Shown: positions 7,796-17,401, counted from the first letter of the stretch. The stretch: 64,000 bases of DNA from Bacillota bacterium (GCA_023407575.1 JAEYLX010000027.1:124001-188000); one strand, 5' to 3'. The notes: generated by a model from the letters alone, not told the origin. Numbers and translations are program-made.

Positions 7796-8716
7796 ATGAC
7801 TTTTGAGAATACGAATAATGCAATTCTTAATACAATTGATGAAGTGCCACATCTTTCTTTTCCAGTGTTATCTAATTTCTCTTTCCTTCGCCATGGCTTC
7901 TCCACCAAATTAGGTGGTGTGAGTACAGATATATTTGCTTCCATGAATTTAGGAAGTGAAACTAGTCCTCTGCAGGATAATCCAGCTAGTATTGAAGAAA
8001 ACTATCGAAGAATTGCAAAAAGCATTGGTTTTGATGTGAATTCTGTTGTTGTTTCTTTTCAGGTTCATAAAACTAACATTCTGGCAGTTGATGAAAAAGA
8101 TTGTGGAAAGGGATTGTTTGTTCCCAGGGATTTTGATGAGATCGATGGACTGATTACGAATCGTCCGAATGTAACGTTAGTAACAAAATATGCAGACTGT
8201 GTTCCCTTGTATTTCGTTGATCCAATAAAAAAAGCCATTGGATTAAGTCATGCAGGCTGGAGAGGAACCGTTGGAAAAATTGGAGCTGTTACAGTAGACG
8301 AAATGAAAAAACACTATGGCTGTAAACCTTCCGATTTAGTAGCTGTAGTTGGACCATCCATAGGTAAGGAGTGTTATGAAATAGGAGAAGAGACTGCAAA
8401 TGAATTTAAGAAAGTTTTTTCAGAAGAGCAGCTTAATAACATCCTATTTCCGTTAGATATTTACACTACTGGCACCCTATCAAAGAGCAATCTTACTTCG
8501 CAAAATTGTTTTGACAATAATTTAAGTGCAGGAAACGGCAAATATCTATGTGATTTATGGGCAGCAAACCGTGCTGTACTGCTTGACGCTGGCCTCTTAG
8601 AGGAGAACATTCATATATCAGGTGTCTGTACCTCGTGTCATTGTGAGCTGCTTTTCTCTCATCGAAAGACACAAGGAAAAAGAGGAAGCTTAGCTGCCTT
8701 CTTATCCATGGTATAA
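7796..8716 (+). CDS. pgeF: Peptidoglycan editing factor PgeF (laccase-domain family)
   Basis: Cytoplasmic hydrolase of the YfiH/YlmD family, shown in E. coli to remove wrongly incorporated L-Ser from UDP-MurNAc. Also described as a purine nucleoside enzyme. 306 aa. Hallmarks: QVHKTNI, ADCVPLYFVDP, SHAGWRGTVGKIGA, GPSIGKECYEIG and the C-terminal SGVCTSCHCELLFSHRKTQGKRG, holding the metal-binding Cys/His residues. An insertion of about 20 residues around LSKSNLTSQNC is not in the short members. Followed by a 176-bp gap before der. Confidence 0.9.
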   Translation: MTFENTNNAILNTIDEVPHLSFPVLSNFSFLRHGFSTKLGGVSTDIFASMNLGSETSPLQDNPASIEENYRRIAKSIGFDVNSVVVSFQVHKTNILAVDEKDCGKGLFVPRDFDEIDGLITNRPNVTLVTKYADCVPLYFVDPIKKAIGLSHAGWRGTVGKIGAVTVDEMKKHYGCKPSDLVAVVGPSIGKECYEIGEETANEFKKVFSEEQLNNILFPLDIYTTGTLSKSNLTSQNCFDNNLSAGNGKYLCDLWAANRAVLLDAGLLEENIHISGVCTSCHCELLFSHRKTQGKRGSLAAFLSMV

Positions 8717-8892
8717 TTTTATATCAATTGTGTCATCATGAGTGATAAGGAAAATGCTTTACAAACCAATATACGTATTGTACAATCAGATGGAAAGTCT
8801 TTCATAGATTCTATTATTATGTAATAAATTTTGAATATTATTGCGGTACAATTTTAAAGATAAACTAGGTGTGCCGCATCTGGAGGTTATAA

Positions 8893-10218
8893 ATGAGTAG
8901 ACCAATCGTAGCCATTGTTGGCAGACCCAACGTAGGAAAATCAACACTGTTCAATGCTTTGGCAGGAGAGCGAATTTCTATCGTTAAAGATTTCCCTGGG
9001 GTAACCAGAGACCGCATCTATGCCGATGTCACTTGGCTAAACACACAATTCACAATGATAGATACTGGAGGTATTGAACCAGATAGCAAGGATGAAATGC
9101 TTTCTTATATGAGAGAGCAGGCTCAAATTGCAATCGATACAGCAGATGTAATCGTATTTTTAACTGATGTAAGACAGGGTCTGGTAGATTCCGATTCTAA
9201 AGTGGCAGATATGCTAAGACGTTCTGCAAAGCCGGTAGTCTTAGTTGTTAATAAAGTAGATAGCTTTGAAAAGCTGATGCCGGATGTATATGAATTTTAC
9301 AATCTTGGTATTGGCGAACCGTTCCCGGTTTCTGCTTCTGGTAAATTGGGTTTTGGTGAAATGCTGGATGAGATTACAAAGCATTTTAACACAGGTAATA
9401 CAGAAATTGCAGAGGATGAGCGTCCTCGAATTGCAATCGTAGGTAAGCCGAATGTAGGTAAATCCTCCATTGTAAATAAACTTGTGGGACAGAACAGAGT
9501 TATTGTATCTAATATTGCTGGTACCACCAGAGATGCAATTGATACACCTATTCGTCGTAATGGTAAAGAATATGTATTGATTGATACTGCAGGACTAAGA
9601 AGAAAAAGCAAAATAAAAGAAGAATTAGAACGTTTCTCCATCATTAGAACAGTAGCTGCCGTAGAACGTGCCGACGTGGTCGCTCTTGTTATTGACGCAG
9701 AAGAAGGTGTTACAGAGCAAGATGCAAAGATTGCCGGTATCGCACATGACCGCGGTAAGGGTATGATTATTGTAGTTAATAAATGGGATTTAATTGAGAA
9801 GAATAATAAAACCGTAAAGGAATATACTTCTAATATTAAAGAAATTCTTTCTTTTATGCCCTATGCTGAAATTTTATTTATTTCTGCTGAAACAGGACAA
9901 AGAATGCATCGTTTATTTGAAATAATCGAGGTCGTAATCCAAAATCAGAACCTGCGAATTGCTACAGGTGTATTAAATGAAATATTGATGGAAGCAGTTG
10001 CATTACAACAGCCGCCATCGGATAAGGGTAAAAGACTGAGACTTTATTATATGACACAGGTTTCTGTTAAACCCCCTACTTTTGTAATCTTTGTAAATGA
10101 TAAAGAGTTAATGCATTATTCCTACACCAGATATATTGAAAATAAAGTCCGAGATGCTTTTGGTTTCTCCGGTACACCACTTAAGTTTATAATCAGAGAG
10201 CGAAAGGAGAACGCATAA
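8893..10218 (+). CDS. der: Ribosome biogenesis GTPase Der (EngA)
   Basis: Double-GTPase needed for 50S assembly. 441 aa, usual length. First G domain: GRPNVGKST at 10-18, DTGG and NKVD. Second: GKPNVGKSS near 183-191, DTAGLRRKSK and NKWD. The C-terminal KH-like domain ends in GTPLKFIIRERK. Strong ribosome site TGGAGGT 7 nt upstream. The stop is 1 bp before the plsY start. Confidence 0.98.
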   Translation: MSRPIVAIVGRPNVGKSTLFNALAGERISIVKDFPGVTRDRIYADVTWLNTQFTMIDTGGIEPDSKDEMLSYMREQAQIAIDTADVIVFLTDVRQGLVDSDSKVADMLRRSAKPVVLVVNKVDSFEKLMPDVYEFYNLGIGEPFPVSASGKLGFGEMLDEITKHFNTGNTEIAEDERPRIAIVGKPNVGKSSIVNKLVGQNRVIVSNIAGTTRDAIDTPIRRNGKEYVLIDTAGLRRKSKIKEELERFSIIRTVAAVERADVVALVIDAEEGVTEQDAKIAGIAHDRGKGMIIVVNKWDLIEKNNKTVKEYTSNIKEILSFMPYAEILFISAETGQRMHRLFEIIEVVIQNQNLRIATGVLNEILMEAVALQQPPSDKGKRLRLYYMTQVSVKPPTFVIFVNDKELMHYSYTRYIENKVRDAFGFSGTPLKFIIRERKENA

Positions 10219-10219
10219 A

Positions 10220-10855
10220 ATGATTGCTAAAATCATTCTTTGCTTACTATTCGGTTATGCTTTTGGTTGCTTTTCCACTGGGTACTTCATGGGAAAGCTC
10301 AATAAAGTGGATATACGTCAATATGGTAGTGGTAATGTAGGAACTACCAATGCCCTGCGTACCTTAGGTGCAAAAGCTGGTGCAATCACTTTGTTAGGTG
10401 ATTCCTTAAAAGCAATTATACCTATGGTACTTGTTCGTTTCTTGTTTTTAAAAGACTATGATTATAATTTACTTTTGACTCTGTATACTGGTTTTGGTGT
10501 TGTACTCGGTCACAATTATCCGGTTTGGTTAAAATTTAAGGGTGGTAAAGGCATTGCCGCAACTGGTGGTGTTATGATTGCTTTTGATCCCTTAATTGTT
10601 CCATTTGCACTACCTATTTTTATTGCTATTGTTGCATTAACCCGTTATGTTTCACTTGGTTCTCTTTTTGTTGCAGTATTTTTACCTGTATGGGTCTTTA
10701 TCAGGTATCCAGGTGATTTACATATGCTGATACTTTCCCTTGCCTATATGGTGGTTGCATTTATCAAGCATACCGCAAATATTAAACGGTTATTAAATGG
10801 CACAGAAAATAAAATTGGGCAAAAAGCGAAGCTTGTGAGTAATGAAAAAGAATAA
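10220..10855 (+). CDS. plsY: Acyl-phosphate:glycerol-3-phosphate acyltransferase
   Basis: Membrane enzyme making lysophosphatidic acid, the first step of phospholipid synthesis. 211 aa with about five to six hydrophobic segments and the three PlsY motifs: GSGNVGTTNALRTLG, LGHNYPVWLKFKGGKG and a C-terminal HTANIKRLLNGTENKIG. It lies between der and gpsA, whose product supplies its glycerol-3-phosphate, so the arrangement is functionally coherent. Translation is probably coupled to der. Confidence 0.96.
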   Translation: MIAKIILCLLFGYAFGCFSTGYFMGKLNKVDIRQYGSGNVGTTNALRTLGAKAGAITLLGDSLKAIIPMVLVRFLFLKDYDYNLLLTLYTGFGVVLGHNYPVWLKFKGGKGIAATGGVMIAFDPLIVPFALPIFIAIVALTRYVSLGSLFVAVFLPVWVFIRYPGDLHMLILSLAYMVVAFIKHTANIKRLLNGTENKIGQKAKLVSNEKE

Positions 10856-10890
10856 AAATAAGACATATTCAATTTGAAAAGGAGGAGCTT

Positions 10891-11901
10891 ATGAGTAATA
10901 TCAGTGTTTTGGGTGCCGGTACTTGGGGTTGTGCTCTTGCAATTCTACTTGCGAATAAAGGACATAAAGTAACTATATGGACTAAAATTGAACAAGAAGC
11001 TCGAATGCTTAACGAAAATCGTAAAAATATGAAAAACTTACCCGGTGCAGAGATGCCTGAGGAGATTAAAATTACCCTGGATTTAGAGGATGCTTGTAAA
11101 GAAAAAGACTTAATTGTTATGGCGGTAGCTTCCCCTTATATCAGATCCACCGCGCACATTGCAAGTCCTTATATTTTAGATGGACAAGTAATTGTGAATG
11201 TATCCAAAGGTATTGAAGATGGTACACTATATACATTGTCAGAGGTAATTCAGGAAGAAATTCCACAGGCAAATGTTGCAGTATTATCCGGTCCAAGTCA
11301 TGCGGAAGAAGTAAGCCGCGGTGTTCCAACAACAATTGTTGTTGGTGCTACAACAAAAGAAACTGCTAAATTCATACAGGATACCTTTATGACCGATGTT
11401 TTCCGTGTCTATACCAGCCCGGATATCATCGGTATTGAACTCGGTGGTTCCTTAAAGAATGTCATCGCTTTAGCAGCAGGTATTGTAGACGGTCTTGGTC
11501 TTGGAGATAATACAAAAGCTGCGTTAATGACAAGGGGTATGGCTGAAATTAGTCGCCTTGGTATGATCATGGGTGGTAAAATGGAAACCTTTGCAGGATT
11601 ATCAGGTTTTGGTGACTTATTTGTAACCTGTACCAGTGTACACAGCCGTAACTGGAATGCTGGTAATTTAATGGGACAAGGTAAGACCATGGAAGAGGCA
11701 ATGAAACAAGTGAATCAGGTAGTAGAGGGGGTTAACTCCGCGAAAGCTGCCCTTGCCTTAGCACAGAAGAATAATGTTGAGATGCCAATTGTTGAGCAGA
11801 TTAACATGGTTTTATTTGAAGGAAAGACGGCGAAAGAAGCATTGAATGACCTTCTTTTAAGAGATAAGAGAAAAGAATATAAAACCTTAGAGTGGGACTA
11901 G
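10891..11901 (+). CDS. gpsA: NAD(P)H-dependent glycerol-3-phosphate dehydrogenase
   Basis: Reduces dihydroxyacetone phosphate to sn-glycerol-3-phosphate for phospholipid synthesis. 336 aa. N-terminal Rossmann motif VLGAGTWGCALAILLANKG, VNVSKGIED, LSGPSHAEEV and the catalytic-lysine region IELGGSLKNVIALAAGIVDGLGLGDN; C-terminal LSGFGDLFVTCTSVHSRN. AAGGAGGAG lies 7 nt upstream. Last gene of the der-plsY-gpsA operon, closed by a strong terminator. Confidence 0.98.
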   Translation: MSNISVLGAGTWGCALAILLANKGHKVTIWTKIEQEARMLNENRKNMKNLPGAEMPEEIKITLDLEDACKEKDLIVMAVASPYIRSTAHIASPYILDGQVIVNVSKGIEDGTLYTLSEVIQEEIPQANVAVLSGPSHAEEVSRGVPTTIVVGATTKETAKFIQDTFMTDVFRVYTSPDIIGIELGGSLKNVIALAAGIVDGLGLGDNTKAALMTRGMAEISRLGMIMGGKMETFAGLSGFGDLFVTCTSVHSRNWNAGNLMGQGKTMEEAMKQVNQVVEGVNSAKAALALAQKNNVEMPIVEQINMVLFEGKTAKEALNDLLLRDKRKEYKTLEWD

Positions 11902-11950
11902 CTTCAAGTCTGAATTCATTTCATTTATTCGCTTAATAATTATTATAATA

Positions 11951-12029
11951 TACACAGTAACCTGATTTCTTAGCGTTTGTATTGTACTTGAGCCAAACGC
12001 TAAGATCATCAGTTGCTGTGTATTTTTTT
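11951..12029 (+). terminator. Long-stem terminator after gpsA
   Basis: Imperfect stem starting TACACAG and ending CTGTGTA, with a perfect inner CTTAGCGTTTG/CAAACGCTAAG helix and an internal loop, followed by TTTTTTT at 12023-12029. Confidence 0.92.
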
Positions 12030-12094
12030 GTTTCTAATATTCTCCCAATCTACAAACTAAATAATAGTGCATATATTAACTTAGAGGTGATATT

Positions 12095-12268
12095 ATGAAC
12101 GACTGTAGCTTGATTTTTGCAATTACTGGTATTGCGTGTGGACTGATAAATTGCTGTTCGGATGACGAGTTATCCATTATATCAGCAGCAGCAACGCAAC
12201 TAGGAGATACACTGGATACCTATTTAACTCAAAAGGAAGTATGTGAAGGACGACAACGAACACCTTAA
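12095..12268 (+). CDS. Small Cys-containing protein, DUF6774-like
   Basis: 57-aa ORF beginning MNDCSLIFAITGIACGLINC and containing DELSIISAAATQLGDTLDTYL. Ribosome site GAGGTGAT stands 4-5 nt before the ATG. Cysteines at 4, 15, 20, 21 and 50. The layout (short N-terminal hydrophobic Cys segment, then a TQLGDTL helix) matches small clostridial proteins annotated as DUF6774, which I recall from memory only. Function unknown. It sits alone between the gpsA terminator and spoIVA. Confidence 0.6.
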   Translation: MNDCSLIFAITGIACGLINCCSDDELSIISAAATQLGDTLDTYLTQKEVCEGRQRTP

Positions 12269-12336
12269 GAAATCTATACTACATAGGAATAGTTTTGCAG
12301 GTGAAATAACATCTCTGCGGTTAACTAAAAAACGTT

Positions 12337-12365
12337 GTATTTGAATAAATATAACATCATAGAAT
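12337..12365 (+). promoter_or_regulatory. Possible sigma-E promoter of spoIVA
   Basis: CATAGAAT at 12358-12365 resembles the sigma-E -10 (CATACAAT-type), preceded by GTATTTG at 12337-12343 with 14 nt between. spoIVA is mother-cell (sigma-E) controlled in Bacillus. The -35 match is weak. Confidence 0.35.
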
Positions 12366-12411
12366 TAAACTGCCCTGCATATCTTTAACTATAACCAGAA
12401 GGAGGTTGGAT

Positions 12412-13890
12412 ATGTTAGGGCAGTTTGATGTTTATAATGATATTCAGGCTAGGACAGGCGGTGAAATATACATAGGTGTGGTAGGTCCGGTCAGAACAGG
12501 AAAGTCTACCTTTATTAAAAGGTTTATGGATCTTTTAGTAATACCAAATATTGAAGATGTCCATAGCAGAGAAAGAGCAATTGATGAATTGCCTCAGGCA
12601 GCGGCTGGTAGAACAATTATGACTACAGAGCCCAAATTTATACCAAAGGAAGCTGCTGAAATAGCTTTTGACGACGAAACAAAAGTAAAAATCCGTTTGA
12701 TTGACTGTGTTGGATACATGGTAGATGGAGCTGCCGGCCATATTGAAAACCAGCAGGAAAGAATGGTTAAAACACCTTGGTTTGATCATGAGATTCCATT
12801 CACTCAGGCAGCAGAACTTGGAACGAAAAAAGTTATCAATGATCATTCCACAATTGGTATCGTAATTACTACGGACGGCAGTTTTGGTGAAATCGGAAGA
12901 GGTAATTATAGAGCTCCAGAAGAGAAAACAATTGCTGAATTAAAGAATCTGGGTAAGCCATTTATTGTGCTTTTGAATACAGTAAAGCCTTACTCCAATG
13001 AAACCTTAAAACTAGCGGATGAAATGGCTATGGAATATAATGTTCCTGTTCTTCCGGTTAATGTGGAGCAACTGAAAAAAGATGATATTAACAAAATCAT
13101 GGAGTCTATTTTATCAGTGTTCCCAATTACTGAGTTGGACTTCTATATGCCGAAATGGGCAGAAATGCTTCCTAATAACCACTGGATAAAGGTTGATTTA
13201 ATTGCAACGGTTAGGGACTTATTCCAAAATATCTCTCAAGTTAAGGATGCAAAGGCACAGAACTTTAATACCGATAGTGAATTTGTAAAGAAGTTCAAAA
13301 TCGACAAGGTTGATATGCAGGATGGTACTGTAAGTGTAGATATTGAATTTGACGATACTTATTATTATCAAATTCTTAGTGACCTCATTGGGGTACCAAT
13401 TAACGGAGAATATCAGTTAATTACTACCTTAAGAGACCTTGCTGCCAAAAAATCGGAGTATGAAACTGTATCACAGGCGGCACAACAGGTACGCTCAAAG
13501 GGTTATGGCATTGTTACGCCTCTTAAGCAGGAAATTCGCATTGAAGAACCAGAGGTAATGAAGCATGGTAATAAATTTGGTGTAAAAATTAAGGCCAGTG
13601 CTCCGTCCATTCATATGATAAAAGCAGATATCATGACAGAAGTTGCACCGATTGTAGGAAATGAAGAGCAAGCCAGAGACCTTATCACTTATATTAATGC
13701 CAATGCTAAGGATAATCCTGAGGGTATTTGGGAAACCAATATCTTTGGAAAGACAGTTCGTCAGTTAGTGGATGATGGAATTAATTCAAAAATTAATAAA
13801 TTGACGGATGAAAGTCAATTAAAACTTCAGGATACCATGCAACGCATTATCAATGATAGCAACGGTGGACTGATCTGTATTATAATTTAG
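12412..13890 (+). CDS. spoIVA: Stage IV sporulation protein A (coat basement ATPase)
   Basis: ATPase that polymerises on the forespore surface as base layer of the spore coat and is required for cortex formation. 492 aa, the canonical length. The N-terminal TRAFAC-like domain has Walker A GPVRTGKST near residues 27-35 and RLIDCVGYMVDGA. The C-terminus ends GGLICIII, a family hallmark. ATG at 12412 lies 6 nt after AAGGAGG. The in-frame TTG at 12406 overlaps the ribosome site. Its presence shows the organism carries a sporulation programme. Confidence 0.97.
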   Translation: MLGQFDVYNDIQARTGGEIYIGVVGPVRTGKSTFIKRFMDLLVIPNIEDVHSRERAIDELPQAAAGRTIMTTEPKFIPKEAAEIAFDDETKVKIRLIDCVGYMVDGAAGHIENQQERMVKTPWFDHEIPFTQAAELGTKKVINDHSTIGIVITTDGSFGEIGRGNYRAPEEKTIAELKNLGKPFIVLLNTVKPYSNETLKLADEMAMEYNVPVLPVNVEQLKKDDINKIMESILSVFPITELDFYMPKWAEMLPNNHWIKVDLIATVRDLFQNISQVKDAKAQNFNTDSEFVKKFKIDKVDMQDGTVSVDIEFDDTYYYQILSDLIGVPINGEYQLITTLRDLAAKKSEYETVSQAAQQVRSKGYGIVTPLKQEIRIEEPEVMKHGNKFGVKIKASAPSIHMIKADIMTEVAPIVGNEEQARDLITYINANAKDNPEGIWETNIFGKTVRQLVDDGINSKINKLTDESQLKLQDTMQRIINDSNGGLICIII

Positions 13891-13905
13891 TATTCGTGCG
13901 CCTAT

Positions 13906-13950
13906 AAGCTGCCTAAGATGCGATATTCGTATTTTGGCAGCTTTGTTTTA
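13906..13950 (+). terminator. Terminator after spoIVA
   Basis: Stem AAGCTGCC / GGCAGCTT (13906-13913 / 13936-13943) with a 22-nt loop and a TGTTTTA tail. Confidence 0.8.
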
Positions 13951-14120
13951 TATCATAGTATTTTTATGTCATAGAAATACAGTGTAGTTGTACACTTTTC
14001 TTTTTGTTAACAATTACTTAATGAAAATGGGTTAAGAATGATTGTGAAGGTCCTAAAATTAGCTAATATCCTTTATATTTGTTGATTGTGACTAATTTCA
14101 AAAAATACTTTGACACATAG

Positions 14121-14149
14121 TTGACAAAAACAATCTCATTTGTTATTAT
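14121..14149 (+). promoter_or_regulatory. Strong sigma-A promoter of the NlpC/P60 gene
   Basis: TTGACA (14121-14126), 17-bp spacer, TATTAT (14144-14149), one base off consensus. It leaves an AT-rich leader of about 120 nt before the ATG at 14276. Apart from this promoter and the spoIVA terminator I see nothing in the 385-base gap 13891-14275. Confidence 0.75.
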
Positions 14150-14275
14150 ATTGCTGTAACATATTTAACAATTGCGTAATAATTAGTTTAACAATTGTAA
14201 AGAATTAAAGTTACATAGGGAACAACATAGTATTTCTTAAGCTAGAACAATAAACTATTGGAGGACGTAACTTCT

Positions 14276-15361
14276 ATGAATAGGAAACTTCTCAAGCTTT
14301 CCATGGCATGTGTAGCAGGCGCAATCATTTGCACAGCCATTCCCCAAACAGCAAGTGCCTATGAAGAAGCAGTAGCAGGATTTATTTACGATAAAGATTC
14401 GGCCAGTGGTTCTAACACATCGAATAACGTAACCGCAGTTAATTTATCCATAAAAGACATTCCTATTCCAGGATATAAAGCAGTTGCAATTGCTAATGTC
14501 GATACGAATTTAATTATTCGTGAAGCACCAGGTGAAGATAAAAAGCAAATTGGAAAGTTACCAAAGGATGCAGGCTGCGATATCATTGAAGAAGATAATA
14601 ATGGTTGGACAAAAATTTCCGCAGAGACTTCAATGGGAAAAACCTTAACTGGTTATGTTAAAAGTGAATATTTGTATACAGGCCAAAAAGCTACTAACTT
14701 AGCAAGAGAAGTTGGAAACTACATTGCAACATCAAATACCAATGGACTTAATTTAAGAAAAGAGCCTACTACAGATTCTGAAATCATTGATCGAATTGCA
14801 GCAGGTGAAGAATTAATTGTATTAGATTGTAAAGTAATTACAGATGGAAAAGACTATAGTGTTTGGGTAAAGGTAAGTCTTGATAGTGATACGGAAGAAG
14901 GCTCCGTTGCATATGTTGCTAAGGATTTTGTAGATATTCAATTTAGATTGCCTCGTGCTTTATCTCTACAGGAAATCCAGTATGGTAGTGGTGTATCACA
15001 GACTCGTGTTAATCTGATTAATTATGCCAGAGAACATCTTGGAGAAAGATATGTATGGGGTGGTACTCGTTTAGGCGTTGGCGTTGACTGCTCTGGTTTT
15101 ACACAGCAGCTGTATAAATTAATTGGATATTCAATCTCCAGAACTTCTAGAAGTCAGGCAGTTAGCGGAACTAAGATTAGTGCCTCTGAATTAAAGCCGG
15201 GTGATTTGGTATTCTACGGAAGCTCAAGCTATATCAACCACGTAGCAATGTATATTGGTAATGGCCAGATTATACATGCAAGTAATAAGCGTGATGGTAT
15301 TAAGATTTCCAATATGAATTATCGTACTCCAGTTAAGTATGTAAGATACATTAAAAACTAA
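14276..15361 (+). CDS. Secreted SH3b-NlpC/P60 peptidoglycan endopeptidase
   Basis: 361 aa cell-wall hydrolase. Signal peptide at 1-29 ending TASAYEEA; two bacterial SH3 domains (around 65-135 and 145-215, each with a NLxxRxxPxxxxxxIG-type core: NLIIREAPGEDKKQIG and GLNLRKEPTTDSEII); C-terminal NlpC/P60 domain with catalytic Cys in VDCSGFTQQLY, His in INHVAMYIG and polar third residue region IIHASNK. Predicted to cut gamma-D-Glu-diamino acid bonds. ATG at 14276 is preferred over the in-frame TTG at 14258, which overlaps the GGAGG site. Monocistronic, with its own promoter and terminator. Confidence 0.93.
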   Translation: MNRKLLKLSMACVAGAIICTAIPQTASAYEEAVAGFIYDKDSASGSNTSNNVTAVNLSIKDIPIPGYKAVAIANVDTNLIIREAPGEDKKQIGKLPKDAGCDIIEEDNNGWTKISAETSMGKTLTGYVKSEYLYTGQKATNLAREVGNYIATSNTNGLNLRKEPTTDSEIIDRIAAGEELIVLDCKVITDGKDYSVWVKVSLDSDTEEGSVAYVAKDFVDIQFRLPRALSLQEIQYGSGVSQTRVNLINYAREHLGERYVWGGTRLGVGVDCSGFTQQLYKLIGYSISRTSRSQAVSGTKISASELKPGDLVFYGSSSYINHVAMYIGNGQIIHASNKRDGIKISNMNYRTPVKYVRYIKN

Positions 15362-15413
15362 GTATAAAAGGTAGTTCTTTCATACAGATAATAATAAATA
15401 ATTTAGTAAAATT

Positions 15414-15448
15414 AGCGCGTCGTAAATACTACGGCGCGTTCTCTTTTT
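15414..15448 (+). terminator. Terminator after the NlpC/P60 gene
   Basis: GC-rich hairpin AGCGCGTCGTA / TACGGCGCGT around 15414-15439 followed by CTCTTTTT. Confidence 0.8.
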
Positions 15449-15570
15449 GTCAATAATAGAGTAGGTAAGGTACAAACATCCTTGGAAGTGTTAATTAGGT
15501 ATGGATTGAATTTAAATATAATAAACTAACAAATTAATGAAACGTTAATAAAAAGTATAGTCGGATAAGA

Positions 15571-15599
15571 TTGACAGTTTCATTGGCAAATTCTATAAT
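15571..15599 (+). promoter_or_regulatory. Perfect-consensus sigma-A promoter
   Basis: TTGACA (15571-15576), exactly 17 bp, TATAAT (15594-15599), 48 bp before the MutS-like start. No mismatch to the housekeeping consensus. Confidence 0.85.
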
Positions 15600-15646
15600 A
15601 TCGATACTAGGACGAATTAAATCTTGATGGACAGGAGTATACTGAA

Positions 15647-17314
15647 ATGGAAATTATTTTTTATTTTTTAGTTATAACACTGGGATTAGTGATATGGAGT
15701 ATTAGTGCAGAGCAAAGAGACAAGAAAAATCTCATAATACGCCTGAAAGACCAATGGGGGTTACCACCTGTACAAGAATACTCCGCAGAAAAGTATGAGT
15801 CTTTAAAGGTTTTCTATCATTCCTTGCAGGATGAGACTAAGGATGTTGATGATATTACCTGGAATGATTTGGATATGGATGAGATTTTTGAACTTATAAA
15901 TAACACCCAGTGCTCTATTGGAGAAGAATATTTATATGCATTGCTTCGTAAGCCTTGTTTTTCTGTTAATGAATTGGAGGAACGTGATCGTATTATTAAA
16001 TATTTTTCCACCCATGAAAAGGAGCGTGTCTTACTGCAAACAAAATTAAATTTCATAGGTAAGTTTACACGAATTACGATTTATGATTATTTAAGTAAGG
16101 TAGAGCAGTTAAAGCCAAATAAAAACCTCCCTCACTATCTTATGAATTTGTCACTTATTATTTCCATTGCACTAATTTTTGTAATACCTCAAGTCGGTGG
16201 TGTGTTAACCATATTGTGTATTGGTAATAATATAATGCAATATTATAGAGAAAAGTCGAAGATAGAACATTTTCTTTCTGTTTTTGCATTTATATGCCGT
16301 CTTCTTGATAGTGCGAAAGATATTTATCAGGCTGATATGCCTGAGCTTAGTGCCTATACTAGGGCACTTAAGGAAGATTGTGATAAATTTAAAGGATTTA
16401 AAAGAGGAGCTGCATTTGTAACAGCAAAAAAAGCAAGCGGCAATTTAATCGATATGATATTTGATTATTTTCGTATGTTGTTTCACATCGACCTAATTAA
16501 ATTTAACTCTATGTTAGGTTTCTTCAAAGAAAATCGCGCAACATTTAATCGTATTTTTAAAAATATAGGATTACTGGACAGTATGATTGCAGTAGCGTCC
16601 TTTCGTGAGTACCTGCCGTATTATTCGTTACCGGCTTTAAATAACGAAAAGAAAAGAAGCCTTAACGTAAAGGACTTATTCCACCCTTTAATCGGAGAAC
16701 CGGTTCCTAATTCTATAACAGAACAAAGCTCGGTACTAATTACTGGTTCCAATGCTTCTGGCAAATCAACCTTTATTAAGACCTTAGCGATTAACGCAAT
16801 TTTATCTCAAACAATTTATACGTCCTCCAGTAAAAGCTATCAGGCAAATTGTTTTATGATATATTCATCTATGGCTTTAAAGGACAATCTATTTGATAAA
16901 GAAAGCTATTATATGGTGGAAATAAAGTCTTTGCTTCGAATCCTTAATCGCGTGAATGAGGAATATCCAACACTAATCTTCATTGATGAAGTGCTTCGTG
17001 GCACGAATACACTAGAGAGAATTGCGGCTTCTTCGAGAATTTTATCCTATTTATCAAAGAAGAATACAATGGTGTTTGCTGCAACCCATGATATTGAGCT
17101 TACGCAAATTCTTGAGAGAGAATATTCCAACTATCATTTCCAGGAAAGAATTGAAGATAATGAAGTATTATTTGATTATAAACTTTATGTCGGAAAAGCT
17201 ATCTCAAAAAATGCAATTAAGCTTTTAGATATGCTCAAATTTCCCAAAGAGATTACCAGATCTGCTGAACAAGCAGCGCAAGATTTCCTGACGAAGGGTG
17301 AATGGAGTCATTAG
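15647..17314 (+). CDS. Membrane-anchored MutS-family ATPase
   Basis: 555 aa with the MutS ABC-type ATPase domain: Walker A ITGSNASGKSTFIKT at about 364-378, Walker B TLIFIDEVLRGTNTLER near 442-456 and ATHDIELTQ. The mismatch-recognition domain (FxE motif) of MutS1 is missing. Instead there is a hydrophobic N-terminal segment (residues 2-20) and a hydrophobic hairpin near 165-200, so it is probably membrane bound. Related MutS-like membrane ATPases occur in clostridia and Bacteroidetes; none that I know is characterised. It lies upstream of rnhA, mutS and mutL but has its own consensus promoter. Confidence 0.88.
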   Translation: MEIIFYFLVITLGLVIWSISAEQRDKKNLIIRLKDQWGLPPVQEYSAEKYESLKVFYHSLQDETKDVDDITWNDLDMDEIFELINNTQCSIGEEYLYALLRKPCFSVNELEERDRIIKYFSTHEKERVLLQTKLNFIGKFTRITIYDYLSKVEQLKPNKNLPHYLMNLSLIISIALIFVIPQVGGVLTILCIGNNIMQYYREKSKIEHFLSVFAFICRLLDSAKDIYQADMPELSAYTRALKEDCDKFKGFKRGAAFVTAKKASGNLIDMIFDYFRMLFHIDLIKFNSMLGFFKENRATFNRIFKNIGLLDSMIAVASFREYLPYYSLPALNNEKKRSLNVKDLFHPLIGEPVPNSITEQSSVLITGSNASGKSTFIKTLAINAILSQTIYTSSSKSYQANCFMIYSSMALKDNLFDKESYYMVEIKSLLRILNRVNEEYPTLIFIDEVLRGTNTLERIAASSRILSYLSKKNTMVFAATHDIELTQILEREYSNYHFQERIEDNEVLFDYKLYVGKAISKNAIKLLDMLKFPKEITRSAEQAAQDFLTKGEWSH

Positions 17315-17401
17315 AACAGGAAGGATGATAATATATCCTTCGTTAAAAGAAGTGGGTTATGTAAAATTATAAGATAGCTATTAATTTAGGAGGATGGTTT
17401 C

